Assembly: GCF_015218165.1 (NCBI RefSeq)
Contig: NZ_CP048659.1
Span: forward strand, 1,116,001 to 1,180,000
DNA: 64,000 nt
Origin: Acinetobacter piscicola
Lineage (GTDB): Bacteria; Pseudomonadota; Gammaproteobacteria; Pseudomonadales; Moraxellaceae
Direction of reading: 5' to 3'
Under the pieces are notes generated by a model, which saw only the letters and a list, made by a program, of their open reading frames with translations, searched no databases and was not told the origin of the DNA. Numbering within the stretch: position 1 is the first letter of the stretch; every line of letters begins with the position of its first letter. Below, in pieces: positions 39,835 through 49,028 of the stretch. Made by a program: the position numbers and the translations under genes.

Positions 39835-40560
39835 ATGGCTGCATTGCTTGGTGTAAATATTGACCATGTTGCAACACTTCGACAAGCACGTGGTACGACT
39901 TATCCTGATCCTGTTGAGGCAGCATTGGTCTGTGAACAAGCAGGTGCAGAGGGAATTACCTTGCATTTACGTGAAGATCGCCGTCATATTCAAGATGCTG
40001 ACGTGTATCGTATGCGCTCAGCAATCAAGACACGTATGAACTTGGAAATGGCAGTCACTGATGAAATGGTCGCAATTGCACTTGAAGTTAAGCCGCAACA
40101 TGTTTGCTTTGTACCTGAAAAACGCCAAGAAGTGACGACTGAAGGTGGTTTGGATGTGGTTGGACATTTTGCTGATGTGAGAGCTGCAACGCAGGCATTG
40201 GTTGCGATTGGCTGTGACGTATCATTATTTATTGATGCTGACTTTGCGCAAATTGACGCAGCAGTGGCATGTGGTGCACAAACCATCGAATTGCACACAG
40301 GTGCTTATGCAGATGCACACACTGAAGATGCACATCATCACGAGTTAGAGCGTATTATCAAAGGTGCTGAATATGCGGCTGCAAAAGGCTTAGTGGTCAA
40401 TGCAGGGCATGGTTTAAATCTTAAAAATGTCGCTGAAATTGCAGCAATTCCACAGATTCACGAGTTGAATATTGGTCATTCAATTATTGCAGAAAGTGTT
40501 TTTGTTGGCTTAGAACAAGCAGTGAAAGACATGAAAGCAGCAATACATGCTGCAAGTTAA
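39835..40560 (+). CDS. pdxJ: pyridoxine 5'-phosphate synthase
   Basis: TIM-barrel enzyme that condenses 1-deoxyxylulose 5-phosphate with 3-amino-1-phosphohydroxyacetone to make pyridoxine phosphate. Typical segments are the start [49 protein letters not shown] and VNAGHGLN. The protein has 241 residues. A GGAAAA lies before the ATG. recO-pdxJ is a conserved neighbour pair. Confidence 0.97.
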   Translation: MAALLGVNIDHVATLRQARGTTYPDPVEAALVCEQAGAEGITLHLREDRRHIQDADVYRMRSAIKTRMNLEMAVTDEMVAIALEVKPQHVCFVPEKRQEVTTEGGLDVVGHFADVRAATQALVAIGCDVSLFIDADFAQIDAAVACGAQTIELHTGAYADAHTEDAHHHELERIIKGAEYAAAKGLVVNAGHGLNLKNVAEIAAIPQIHELNIGHSIIAESVFVGLEQAVKDMKAAIHAAS

Positions 40561-40587
40561 TACATTGGAATATATTGAAAAGTAGTC

Positions 40588-41232
40588 ATGTCGAATATTA
40601 ATTATGATGAACTAATGCAACCTGTCATTGGTTTTTTAGGCTGTGAAACGCCTCAAGCATGGTTGGATGAAGCCCTAAAGAATCTTGATATTTTAATGCA
40701 AGATCATGCCAATTGTGAGAAAAAAGCCGCAGGAACAGCCATGAATTTGATGTTCCGTTATAGCTTTTTTACAGATTTACAAGTTAAGCTTGCACAACTT
40801 GTTCGTGAAGAAATGCTACATTATGAACAAGTTTTAGAGTTTATGACCAAGCGTGGTCAAGAATGGAAAGGTCTAAGTGCAGGACGTTATGCAGGTGGTT
40901 TGCGTAAGGAAATTCGTACTTATGAACCTGAAGCATTGATTGATGTTTTGGTGATTGGTGCTTTTGTTGAAGCACGTTCTTGTGAGCGTTTTTATGCTTT
41001 AGCGCCCTTAGTTGATGAAGAACTTGGGCGTTATTATCGTTACTTACTAAAGTCTGAATCACGCCATTACGAAGATTATCTCGCTTTAGCATTGGATGTA
41101 GCGAAAACCGCTAAACTCAAAGACCCTGAAGAAGATATTCAACAACGTATTGAATTAATTCGTGAAGTAGAAAAGGATTTGATTTTAACCCCAGATAAAA
41201 CTTTTCGTTTTCATAGTGGTGTTCCCATATAA
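40588..41232 (+). CDS. miaE: tRNA-(ms2)io6A hydroxylase, MiaE type
   Basis: Non-heme diiron monooxygenase that hydroxylates the isoprenyl side chain of modified A37 in tRNA. The protein has 214 residues. The four-helix carboxylate ligands are visible in DHANCEKKAAG, REEMLHYEQV (EEXXH near 74-78), EARSCERFYAL and SESRHYEDYL. It ends the long plus-strand run that begins before rnc, and a strong terminator follows. Confidence 0.93.
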   Translation: MSNINYDELMQPVIGFLGCETPQAWLDEALKNLDILMQDHANCEKKAAGTAMNLMFRYSFFTDLQVKLAQLVREEMLHYEQVLEFMTKRGQEWKGLSAGRYAGGLRKEIRTYEPEALIDVLVIGAFVEARSCERFYALAPLVDEELGRYYRYLLKSESRHYEDYLALALDVAKTAKLKDPEEDIQQRIELIREVEKDLILTPDKTFRFHSGVPI

Positions 41233-41252
41233 GCTGTGGCTTAAATGTTTAA

Positions 41253-41282
41253 AAAAAGGAAGTGGTCACACTTCCTTTTTTA
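41253..41282 (+). terminator. terminator of the rnc-to-miaE run
   Basis: Perfect 12-bp stem (41253-41264 with 41269-41280), loop GTCA, T run. Confidence 0.88.
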
Positions 41283-41351
41283 TTTTGAGATAAAAACTTT
41301 ACTATTAACTATTATGTTATTGGTTTCAATGTGATATTTGTTTTTGCATAA

Positions 41352-41383
41352 AAAAAGCCCACTTCGTTATGAGTGGGCTTTTT
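41352..41383 (-). terminator. terminator of tRNA-Asn
   Basis: Perfect 12-bp stem (41352-41363 with 41372-41383), eight-base loop, followed by A on the plus strand (T on the minus strand). It could work in both directions. Confidence 0.8.
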
Positions 41384-41389
41384 AGTATT

Positions 41390-41465
41390 TGGCTCTCCAA
41401 CCTGGGCTCGAACCAGGGACCTGCGGATTAACAGTCCGTCGCTCTACCGACTGAGCTATTGGAGA
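41390..41465 (-). tRNA. tRNA-Asn (anticodon GUU)
   Basis: The minus strand folds as a complete 76-base tRNA. The acceptor stem TCTCCAA/TTGGAGA (41459-41465 with 41394-41400) is followed by an encoded CCA at 41390-41392. The D arm reads AGCTCAGTCGGTAGAGC, the anticodon loop has CTGTTAA with GTT, and the T arm has GGTTCGAGCCC. It stands alone with its own promoter and terminator. Confidence 0.97.
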
Positions 41466-41476
41466 ATCTGCATGTG

Positions 41477-41504
41477 ATTATAAGGATATATTGTTGAGGG
41501 TCAA
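41477..41504 (-). promoter_or_regulatory. promoter of tRNA-Asn
   Basis: On the minus strand TTGACC (41499-41504), a 16-base spacer and a perfect TATAAT (41477-41482) lie 12 bases before the tRNA. A strong sigma-70 type promoter. Confidence 0.75.
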
Positions 41505-41710
41505 GCCTTTCATGTCATGTTTTCTTCATTTTTGTGCTGTATGCTTTTTATTTGAACAAAAATAATAAAATTCAAAAAAAATCAAAGAAAGGGTTGCAAT
41601 GATGAAAATGGCTTGTTAGATTAAATTTAGAAAGTGAGTTTAAGCAACTGCTTAAACCGTGTGGATTTAACCAACTTGCCAGCACTAAAATGGCTAAATA
41701 GGAGACAGCG

Positions 41711-42166
41711 ATGAATACGCTTAGCATTTCCGATATTTTTTCAAATTTATCTTTTTATCAAGAAAACTATCTTTCTATTCTGCAAAATTCTGAACATTAT
41801 TACACTGAAGTTGAGCATGCTTATTTTGAAGTGTGGCCTTTTGGTGAGAAAAAATTATTCCTAGGTGATTTATTACAGCTTTGGTTTAGTGAAAAATGGC
41901 TGATCAATGCAAAGTGCCGGCTTTTAACAGATGCAAGCACGCAAAATACGCAGCAATCTATCCAACGTGAGCATGATCTATACTTATTTCAACTGGTCGG
42001 CAGTACTTTTTCAGGTGCAAATCATGCCAAGGTGTGGTCTATTTCTGAGCAAAAAGTTGTGCATATTGCTTTAGATCGTGTTTTTAAATATTACTGTTTC
42101 TTTGAGTCGATCGAAAGACCAAAAACTGCTCAACTGCCATTTAACCATTTTAAACATGCTATTTAA
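41711..42166 (+). CDS. uncharacterised 151-residue protein
   Basis: A predicted soluble protein; I do not recognise its family. It has a high content of aromatic residues (YYTEVEHAYFEVWPFG, LLQLWFSEKWL, RVFKYYCFFE). No signal peptide or membrane helix is evident. AGGAGA lies seven bases before the ATG, which supports translation. It stands alone, convergent with phrB, after about 245 bases of upstream DNA that I cannot assign. Confidence 0.72.
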   Translation: MNTLSISDIFSNLSFYQENYLSILQNSEHYYTEVEHAYFEVWPFGEKKLFLGDLLQLWFSEKWLINAKCRLLTDASTQNTQQSIQREHDLYLFQLVGSTFSGANHAKVWSISEQKVVHIALDRVFKYYCFFESIERPKTAQLPFNHFKHAI

Positions 42167-42188
42167 AGTTGTCATTTGCACAGGGCTT

Positions 42189-43628
42189 TTAAGCAGTTAA
42201 GTGTTTGAAAGCCTCAATAGCTCTTTGTCGACTCATTTTTAAGTCAACGATTGGTTGAGGATAATCCAGTTGTAAATTAGGTTTTTTAGCATAAGGTTCA
42301 TGGATGGTTTTAGCATCCAAATGTGCAATTTCAGGTAACCATTTTCTTAAATAATCACCATTTTCATCAAACTTTTTAGACTGACTGATCGGGTTAAAAA
42401 TACGGAAATAAGGGACAGAATCTGTCCCTGTAGAGGCACACCATTGCCAACCACCATTATTTGCCGCTAAGTCACCATCAATCAAATGCTGCATAAACCA
42501 CTGTTCGCCTAAGCGCCAGTCAATGAGTAAATTTTTACTGAGAAACATGGCTACGATCATACGTACACGGTTATGCATCCAACCTGTTTGTAACATTTGA
42601 CGCATGCCAGCATCGACAATTGGAATACCTGTTTGTCCCTGTTGCCATGCTTTTAAATCTTCTGGTGAATTGCGCCACTGTAAATATTGTGTATTGATTT
42701 TAAAAGGAATATTTTTAGAAATACGTGGGAAATCAAATAAGATATGTTGATAAAACTCTCGCCAAAGTAGCTCATCTAACCATGTTTGTTGTCCAATATT
42801 GTTTATATGGAAATACCCTTGTTGCTGACGAAATAACGCATTCAAGCACTGACGAATCGATAAAATTCCGAGATTTAAATAGGGTGATAGCTGACTGGTT
42901 GCTTCAAGATGTGGAAAATCTCGTGCGGTTTGATAATTGAGGACTTGGTGTTCTATAAAATGATCTAATATTGTGTGGGCATGATTTTCACCCACTTGCC
43001 ATTTTGAATAAAAGTCATTGTTCTCAAAACCTAATTGTTGCAAATTTGGAATGCTATGTGAAATTTGAACGGCATTTTCGACTTCAATATCGAATAATTT
43101 TTGTGGTTCGGGTGTTGGATAGGGGTGTGGAATGGAAATACTGAGTTGTTCATAACAGTATTTTTTAAATGCACCAAAGACTTGATAGGGTTGGTGGGAT
43201 TTGTTGCGAATGGAACCCACAGGAAAAATGCTACGATCATGGTATAAAATCAAATCGCATGCATGTTGGTTGAGTGTTTTTTGTACTTGAAAATCACGTT
43301 GTAGCTCATTGACACCGCATTCGATGTTGGCGTGTACATTTTCGATATTGAGTGTATCGCAATGCTTTAAAATATGCTTTGGTAGGTCATGCCATTCGGG
43401 CACGATATCAACAATTAAGGGAATATGCAGGGCATTGAGTTGTTGTTTAAGTTGTTGTAATTGTCTCAAATAAAAGTCGATTTTAATTGGAGCATCATGA
43501 TGTTTACGCCATTGCTGTGGGGAAAGGGCAATGAAAGCGATGCTTTGTCCTGACTGTGTTGCATGCCACAGTGCACTATGGTCTTGAATGCGTAAGTCTT
43601 GGCGAAACCAAATCAGTTGTCGTTTCAT
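42189..43628 (-). CDS. phrB: deoxyribodipyrimidine photolyase
   Basis: Light-driven repair of cyclobutane pyrimidine dimers. The protein has 479 residues. The N-terminal antenna domain starts LIWFRQDLRIQDHSAL. The FAD-binding C-terminal domain contains the conserved WMHNRVRMIVAMFLSKNLL, GEQWFMQHLIDGDLAANNGGWQW and ASTGTDSVPYFRIFNP segments of class I CPD photolyases. The bound antenna pigment cannot be stated with certainty. It lies downstream of slyD on the same strand, separated by a terminator. Confidence 0.95.
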   Translation of the reverse strand: MKRQLIWFRQDLRIQDHSALWHATQSGQSIAFIALSPQQWRKHHDAPIKIDFYLRQLQQLKQQLNALHIPLIVDIVPEWHDLPKHILKHCDTLNIENVHANIECGVNELQRDFQVQKTLNQHACDLILYHDRSIFPVGSIRNKSHQPYQVFGAFKKYCYEQLSISIPHPYPTPEPQKLFDIEVENAVQISHSIPNLQQLGFENNDFYSKWQVGENHAHTILDHFIEHQVLNYQTARDFPHLEATSQLSPYLNLGILSIRQCLNALFRQQQGYFHINNIGQQTWLDELLWREFYQHILFDFPRISKNIPFKINTQYLQWRNSPEDLKAWQQGQTGIPIVDAGMRQMLQTGWMHNRVRMIVAMFLSKNLLIDWRLGEQWFMQHLIDGDLAANNGGWQWCASTGTDSVPYFRIFNPISQSKKFDENGDYLRKWLPEIAHLDAKTIHEPYAKKPNLQLDYPQPIVDLKMSRQRAIEAFKHLTA

Positions 43629-43751
43629 GATCTTTCATATGGTATTGGTTGGGGGCTTTGTGTACAAGGCTGTATCGAAAATAGAATTCTATTGATTCTA
43701 GAATAAAATTCAAAATGAACAAAGTAATGAGAATAAAAAAACAAGCTCATA

Positions 43752-43782
43752 AAAAAGGCAAAGTATTAAACTTTGCCTTTTT
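43752..43782 (-). terminator. terminator of slyD
   Basis: Perfect 11-bp stem (43754-43764 with 43770-43780), five-base loop, T run on the minus strand. Confidence 0.8.
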
Positions 43783-43800
43783 GCTGAGATCGCAATGATC

Positions 43801-44283
43801 TTAGTGGTGATGACCACCTGCACCGTGAACATGACCATGTTCTAATTCTTCAGCAGAAGCGTCACGAATTTCAACGATTTCTACTTCAAAAGTAAGATCT
43901 TGACCAGCAAGTGGGAAGTTTGCATCTACAACAACGTTGTCGCCTTCAACTGCTTTAACAGTTACGATTTGAACGCCATCTTCAGTTTGTGCTTGGAATT
44001 GCATACCCGCTTCGATGTTTTCAACACCTTGGAACATTTGAGCAGGAACTTCTTGAACGAGGTCAGGATTGTATTCGCCATAACCTTCAGCTGCAGGAAC
44101 GTTTACAGTGAATTTTTCGCCTACAGTTTTGCCTTCTAAAGCTTTTTCTAAACCAGGAATGATATTTCCTGCGCCATGCAAATATGCGAGTGGCTCACCT
44201 TGTGATTTATCGAGAGTTTCACCCTCAGCGTTAGTCAACGTGTAGTGGAAAGAAACCACTTGGTTATTTGCAATAGCAGTCAT
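43801..44283 (-). CDS. slyD: FKBP-type peptidyl-prolyl isomerase, SlyD type
   Basis: Cytoplasmic prolyl isomerase with chaperone activity and, in E. coli, a nickel-binding tail. The protein has 160 residues. The FKBP half is split by an insert-in-flap domain: YLHGAGNIIPGLEKALEG then the flap QEVPAQMFQG. The C-terminus is short and His-rich (HGHVHGAGGHHH), much shorter than the E. coli metal tail but still able to bind metal. It is monocistronic. Confidence 0.9.
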   Translation of the reverse strand: MTAIANNQVVSFHYTLTNAEGETLDKSQGEPLAYLHGAGNIIPGLEKALEGKTVGEKFTVNVPAAEGYGEYNPDLVQEVPAQMFQGVENIEAGMQFQAQTEDGVQIVTVKAVEGDNVVVDANFPLAGQDLTFEVEIVEIRDASAEELEHGHVHGAGGHHH

Positions 44284-44426
44284 GTTATTGATCCATACGA
44301 CAATAGAGAGTTATAAGCTTACATCATAAAGTGAAATGCAATTTTTGTAGACTAAATTTACGAAAAAAAAGCATTTTTACCACTTTTTTGATGGTTTTTT
44401 CATTAATAAGGGCGAATTATTAAATT

Positions 44427-45713
44427 TCAATGCAATTTTATCCGCGGTGCGATTTTTCGTGTAACAAAATCTTTGGCCGTGAGTAATCCTGCATGAGCAT
44501 AACCATAAATTGTAGCTTGATGTAAACGATACAATGACACATACATGGACTTCGCGACAAAACCTTGCACGTTGACCTGACCGAGTAATTCACCCACAGC
44601 TTTGTTTTTGCTGAGTGAGACTAAAGAGCCTTTGTCTGAAAATTGGAACATTGGTTGTTTATGACCACTTACACGTGCCTTTAAAGCATCAACCATAAAT
44701 GCTGCTTGTTGGCTTGCTACTTGTGCACGTGGACCAAGTGCTGCTTCTCGTGCATCTAAAATACAGTTGGCACAGTCACCAATGGCAAAAATATTGGGGT
44801 CAGTTTTGGTTTGTAGTGTTGCGTAGACTTCTAAGCGTCCCATACGGTCTTTGCTGAAATCTGGTAATTCTGAAATCACCTGTGGTGTCTTGATCCCTGC
44901 AGCCCAGACTTTAAGCTCTGCTTGGATGCTTGTACCATCATTAAAATAAACACGTTCAGCATCAACTTTTTCGACACGTTTTGCGGTTAATATATCAATT
45001 TTCATTCGTTGCAGTTGTTTGTCAGCATGTTCTGCAATTTTTTCTGAAAGGGCTGGTAAGATACGATCTGCGCCTTCAATCAGTGAAATTTTGACTTGAT
45101 TGGGATTGATTTTATTTAAGCCATAATTGTAGAAATTTTGTTTGGCTTCGACTAGCTCTGCTGATAGTTCAACGCCTGTTGCACCTGCACCAATCACCGC
45201 AATATTGAGATGACGTTCAGTATTTTTATTTTGTGCATCTAAATATAAATGCAGAAGATCTTGTTGGAAAATTTCAGCCTGTTGCAAACTGTCTAGATAA
45301 TGACAATATTCTTTGACACCTGGGGTATGAAAGTCATTTGAAACAGAACCTACCGCCAAGACTAAAGTGTCATAAGCAATAGTTTGTTTTTCACTTGCTG
45401 CTTCATATTTTGTGGTTTGGGGTTTAATTAACGTAATTTCTTGTTTTTCACGGTCTAAATGTTCAAAGCGACCTTGAATAAACTCATAATGATGCTTCGC
45501 TGCATGTGCATAATAATTGATTTCTTCATCATTGGGATTCATGGTTCCCGCAGCAATTTCATGTAAAAGTGGTTTCCAAACGTGGGTAAGCTTTTGATCG
45601 ATCAAAGTGATTTTAGCTTTTTGTGCTTTGCCTAAAGTATCGCCGAGTTGTGTGACCAGTTCTAAGCCGCCCACACCACCACCGACAATCACGATATGAT
45701 GAATTTTTGACAT
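44427..45713 (-). CDS. ndh: type II NADH:quinone oxidoreductase
   Basis: Single-subunit membrane-bound flavoprotein that passes electrons from NADH to ubiquinone without pumping protons. The protein has 428 residues. FAD fold: HIVIVGGGVGGLELV at residues 6-20. NAD fold: NIAVIGAGATGVELSAEL near 170-187. The segment VWAAGIKTPQ and the second FAD motif IFAIGDCANC are typical. The C-terminal helix that anchors the enzyme to the membrane is plausible. It stands alone, with gaps on both sides. Confidence 0.9.
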   Translation of the reverse strand: MSKIHHIVIVGGGVGGLELVTQLGDTLGKAQKAKITLIDQKLTHVWKPLLHEIAAGTMNPNDEEINYYAHAAKHHYEFIQGRFEHLDREKQEITLIKPQTTKYEAASEKQTIAYDTLVLAVGSVSNDFHTPGVKEYCHYLDSLQQAEIFQQDLLHLYLDAQNKNTERHLNIAVIGAGATGVELSAELVEAKQNFYNYGLNKINPNQVKISLIEGADRILPALSEKIAEHADKQLQRMKIDILTAKRVEKVDAERVYFNDGTSIQAELKVWAAGIKTPQVISELPDFSKDRMGRLEVYATLQTKTDPNIFAIGDCANCILDAREAALGPRAQVASQQAAFMVDALKARVSGHKQPMFQFSDKGSLVSLSKNKAVGELLGQVNVQGFVAKSMYVSLYRLHQATIYGYAHAGLLTAKDFVTRKIAPRIKLH

Positions 45714-45841
45714 GAATTACCTAATAATTTTTATTGAAGGATGGCTTAATATGCCATCCTGTTGGTAATTATTTGTATTTTTTGTTTTACAATTTACATA
45801 CTTACAACAAAACAAAGTAAATGGGTTGGGTTTGCTCTTAC

Positions 45842-47110
45842 TCAGAAACCTAACCATGTTTTTAGCCATTCGAGTAGACGTTCAAACCATGATGCTTGCT
45901 CGATATGTACTTCATCTTCAATGTCAAAAGATTGCAGTAAGAGGTCATTTTGATAGACATTGACTTTGGCTAAATGCATTATTTTTGCTAGTGGCGCAGT
46001 CAGCGAAGCTTCATTCAGTTCGACATTTAAATGTGTCTCTGTGTTTTGCAAAGGGTGAACTGCGGACAACAATCCTGTTGCATTTGCTTGCATGATTCTT
46101 GAATTGATATTGTCAAAGTTCATCAAGTCGATCGGTTGTACATTATTGTATAAACTGGTGGTCACAATTTGAGGTTTTTTGGCTTCAACTTTAAACATTT
46201 TCAAAGTCGATTTGACCACAGGTAACTCAGCGATTAATTGCTTGTCTTTGATGACAACTTCATCACGTGTATAGGCATATGCTAAGTTTAAAAGCTTGTG
46301 TGCAACTTCGGCACGTTTGCTCGCATTTTTGGTGCCCATCACCACGACGATAATACGGCGATCAGGTACATCCGGATTGAGTGTAGGGCGGTGTGCTGAC
46401 AGAGCTAAATTATAACCTGCAGCTTTAGTGAATCCTGTTTTTAAACCATCGACACTTGGGTCAGTTTTTAAGATCAAATTGGTTGCATGATGAAAGTGTT
46501 GTTTATAGCTGAAACTTGGCATCACCGAATAATGCAAATAATCAGGGGTATGCTGTGCAACAGCTTGTCCAAGTAAAGCCATATCATGCGCAGAGGAAAA
46601 ATGCTCAGGCATGGTAACGCCTGGCGCATTGGCAAAGTGCGTGTTATTCATTCCCAAAGCTTTCGCTTCTTTGTTCATGCGTTCAATAAAAGCAGGGAGT
46701 GTACCTGAAATACGTTCTGCTAAAGTCACAGCTGCATCATTGGCAGACATGACAATCAAACCTGCAATCAGTTGATCAACTGAGATTTGTTCGCCTTCTT
46801 TGAGATACATTTGTGATTCATCCCATTGTACGATTTTAACAATAGGTGTTGCTGTCAGTATTTCATCTTTCTTCAGATGTCCTGCCTGAATTTCTTTTAA
46901 TGCAATGTACGCCACCATCATTTTGGTCATTGAAGCGGGTGCACGTTGTACATGACTATTATACTCAGCAATAGTCTGTCCTGTTTGAGTATCTAAAATC
47001 GTCCAAGCTTCTGCTTCTACTGATGCTGGATTGATATTTAATAGTGCTGCATTGACGAACGTTGAGCACAGTGAGCAAATGAAGACAAGCAAGTAAGTGG
47101 CAATTTTCAA
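45842..47110 (-). CDS. D-alanyl-D-alanine carboxypeptidase (PBP5/6 type)
   Basis: Low-molecular-mass penicillin-binding protein that trims the terminal D-Ala from peptidoglycan peptides. The three active-site motifs are visible: SMTK, SAN and KTG (in GLKTGFT). A C-terminal domain follows, then the amphipathic anchor WFERLLEWLKTWLGF. I favour TTG 47110, which yields a clean signal peptide (MKIATYLLVF to FVNAA) and has AAGG nine bases upstream; TTG 47128 has no such site. This gives 422 residues. dacA, dacC or dacD cannot be separated by eye. Confidence 0.92.
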   Translation of the reverse strand: MKIATYLLVFICSLCSTFVNAALLNINPASVEAEAWTILDTQTGQTIAEYNSHVQRAPASMTKMMVAYIALKEIQAGHLKKDEILTATPIVKIVQWDESQMYLKEGEQISVDQLIAGLIVMSANDAAVTLAERISGTLPAFIERMNKEAKALGMNNTHFANAPGVTMPEHFSSAHDMALLGQAVAQHTPDYLHYSVMPSFSYKQHFHHATNLILKTDPSVDGLKTGFTKAAGYNLALSAHRPTLNPDVPDRRIIVVVMGTKNASKRAEVAHKLLNLAYAYTRDEVVIKDKQLIAELPVVKSTLKMFKVEAKKPQIVTTSLYNNVQPIDLMNFDNINSRIMQANATGLLSAVHPLQNTETHLNVELNEASLTAPLAKIMHLAKVNVYQNDLLLQSFDIEDEVHIEQASWFERLLEWLKTWLGF

Positions 47111-47278
47111 GGGGGACAGCCTTAGCAAAACAGGAGGTGAAAAATATAACGAATGCTATGCTTTTTTCACTATTCTGGCTAGTCAGTTTTACAATCAAAA
47201 AGCACGAATAAAGCACAGCTTTGTAAAAAATGTTAATCTAATAAATAATTACCTTAGATATTTTTTTGAATACGGCTT

Positions 47279-48982
47279 ATGTTGCATTATCAAATTGAAT
47301 TTGACGATTATCGTCAGCATCTCGTGCATGTCACTTTACGTTTTTTAGCGAATCCAACCCAAGTATTATCTTTGCCAACATGGATTCCAGGTAGTTATTT
47401 AATTCGTGAATTTGCCAAGCATTTAGAAGCTGTTAAAGCCTATGATGAAGCAGGGCGCGAACTCCAAATTACCAAGTTTGATAAGAACAAATGGCGTTTA
47501 TATAACACAGATCATGAGCTCATCACGGTTGAATATGATGTTTATGCTTATGATCTCTCAGTGCGTGGTGCTTATGTGGATCAAACACGTTTTTATGTAA
47601 ATCCTGCGTGTTTATGTTTAGGCTTGCAAGATCAAGAACACTCGCCCATTGAATTGGAAATCTTTTTACCTGAAGAGTTAAAACATTTCCAAATTGCCAC
47701 AGGACTAGCATCAAAAAGCTTAGTTAAAGGTCGTTATACGCTCACTGCGAAAAATTATGCAGAATTGATTGACTGCCCATTTGAATTGGCAGATCAAACA
47801 CGTTTTAGCTTTGAAGCTCATGGTATTCCTCATGAATTTGTAGTTTCTGGCCAGCATGCAATGAATGCTGAACGTATGCAGCAAGACATTGAAAAAATTT
47901 GTAGCACTGAAATTGCCATGTTTGGTTCAGCACCTTTTGCAAACTATACTTTTATGACCATGGCAACAGGTAATAGCTATGGTGGTTTAGAGCATCCGAA
48001 CAGTACCAGTTTAATTACACCACGTGATGATTTGCCCAAAGCCGATGAACCTGTTGAACCATCAGCAGATTATCAACGTTTCTTAGGTTTATGTAGTCAT
48101 GAATATTTTCATTCATGGTTAGTGAAATTTATTCGTCCTGAAAATTTAGCGACCTATGATTTAAATCAAGAAAGTTTGACCTCTTTATTGTGGATTTTTG
48201 AAGGATTTACCTCTTATTACGATGACTTAATTTTGTATCGTAGTGGCGTAATTTCTCAAGAATCTTATTTAAAGCTACTCAAAGCACAGATTGATCGTTA
48301 TTTACAAAATCCAGGGCGCTTCATTCAAACTGTTGCTGAGTCTAGTTTTGATGCGTGGATTAAGTTTTATCGTCAAGATGAAAACTCTAATAATGCAGGC
48401 ACAAGTTACTATAACAAAGGTTGTCTAGTGGCATTATGCTTAGATTTAGGCTTGCGTATGAAAGGTTCAAGCCTTGATGCTTTAATGCGTAAATTGTATG
48501 AAAATACACAAAATGGCATTCAAGTGAATGAACGCACGATTTTCACTTTATGTGAAGAACTGACAGGCGTACAGTGGATTGAGCAAATTAACCACTTGAT
48601 TAATACCACGGAAGAATTACCCCTTGATCAATTGTTGCCTGAATTTGGTATTGATTTTGAAGTAAAAAATGAAAAAACGTTGCCATTTGGCTTAAAAATT
48701 TCAGACAAAGCAGAAGGCGTGTTGATCCAGCAAGCCCATCGTAATGGTACAGGGGCAAAAGCAGGACTGTCTGCTCATGATGTGATTATTGCCATTGATG
48801 GTTTAAAAGCATCGGAAAAGTTATTGGTTAAATATGCGAAACAAGCAACCAATTTCACAGTCTATGCGTTCCGCCGTGATGAATTAATACAGTGTGAACT
48901 ACAAGGCGGTGAAGTTGAGCTGAGTACAGTTGAACTTAACGTTGTAGATCAAAGCAAAGTCGCGAAATGGTTAAGCATTTAA
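47279..48982 (+). CDS. M61-family metallopeptidase with PDZ domain
   Basis: Glycyl-aminopeptidase-like zinc peptidase. The protein has 567 residues. After an N-terminal beta domain come GGLEH (235-239, the exopeptidase motif) and the zinc site HEYFH (274-278), with a distal Glu in LWIFEGFTSYYDD. A PDZ domain lies at about 480-550. There is no signal peptide, so it is probably cytoplasmic. It is divergent from the carboxypeptidase gene and convergent with the ELM1-like gene. Confidence 0.93.
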   Translation: MLHYQIEFDDYRQHLVHVTLRFLANPTQVLSLPTWIPGSYLIREFAKHLEAVKAYDEAGRELQITKFDKNKWRLYNTDHELITVEYDVYAYDLSVRGAYVDQTRFYVNPACLCLGLQDQEHSPIELEIFLPEELKHFQIATGLASKSLVKGRYTLTAKNYAELIDCPFELADQTRFSFEAHGIPHEFVVSGQHAMNAERMQQDIEKICSTEIAMFGSAPFANYTFMTMATGNSYGGLEHPNSTSLITPRDDLPKADEPVEPSADYQRFLGLCSHEYFHSWLVKFIRPENLATYDLNQESLTSLLWIFEGFTSYYDDLILYRSGVISQESYLKLLKAQIDRYLQNPGRFIQTVAESSFDAWIKFYRQDENSNNAGTSYYNKGCLVALCLDLGLRMKGSSLDALMRKLYENTQNGIQVNERTIFTLCEELTGVQWIEQINHLINTTEELPLDQLLPEFGIDFEVKNEKTLPFGLKISDKAEGVLIQQAHRNGTGAKAGLSAHDVIIAIDGLKASEKLLVKYAKQATNFTVYAFRRDELIQCELQGGEVELSTVELNVVDQSKVAKWLSI

Positions 48983-49000
48983 AGTATCGAATCTAAATTT

Positions 49001-49028
49001 AAAAAGCACTCACTCGAGTGCTTTTTTT
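49001..49028. terminator. bidirectional terminator, M61 gene / ELM1-like gene
   Basis: Perfect 11-bp stem (49001-49011 with 49016-49026), loop ACTC, with A and T runs. It slightly overlaps the end of the minus-strand gene. Confidence 0.83.
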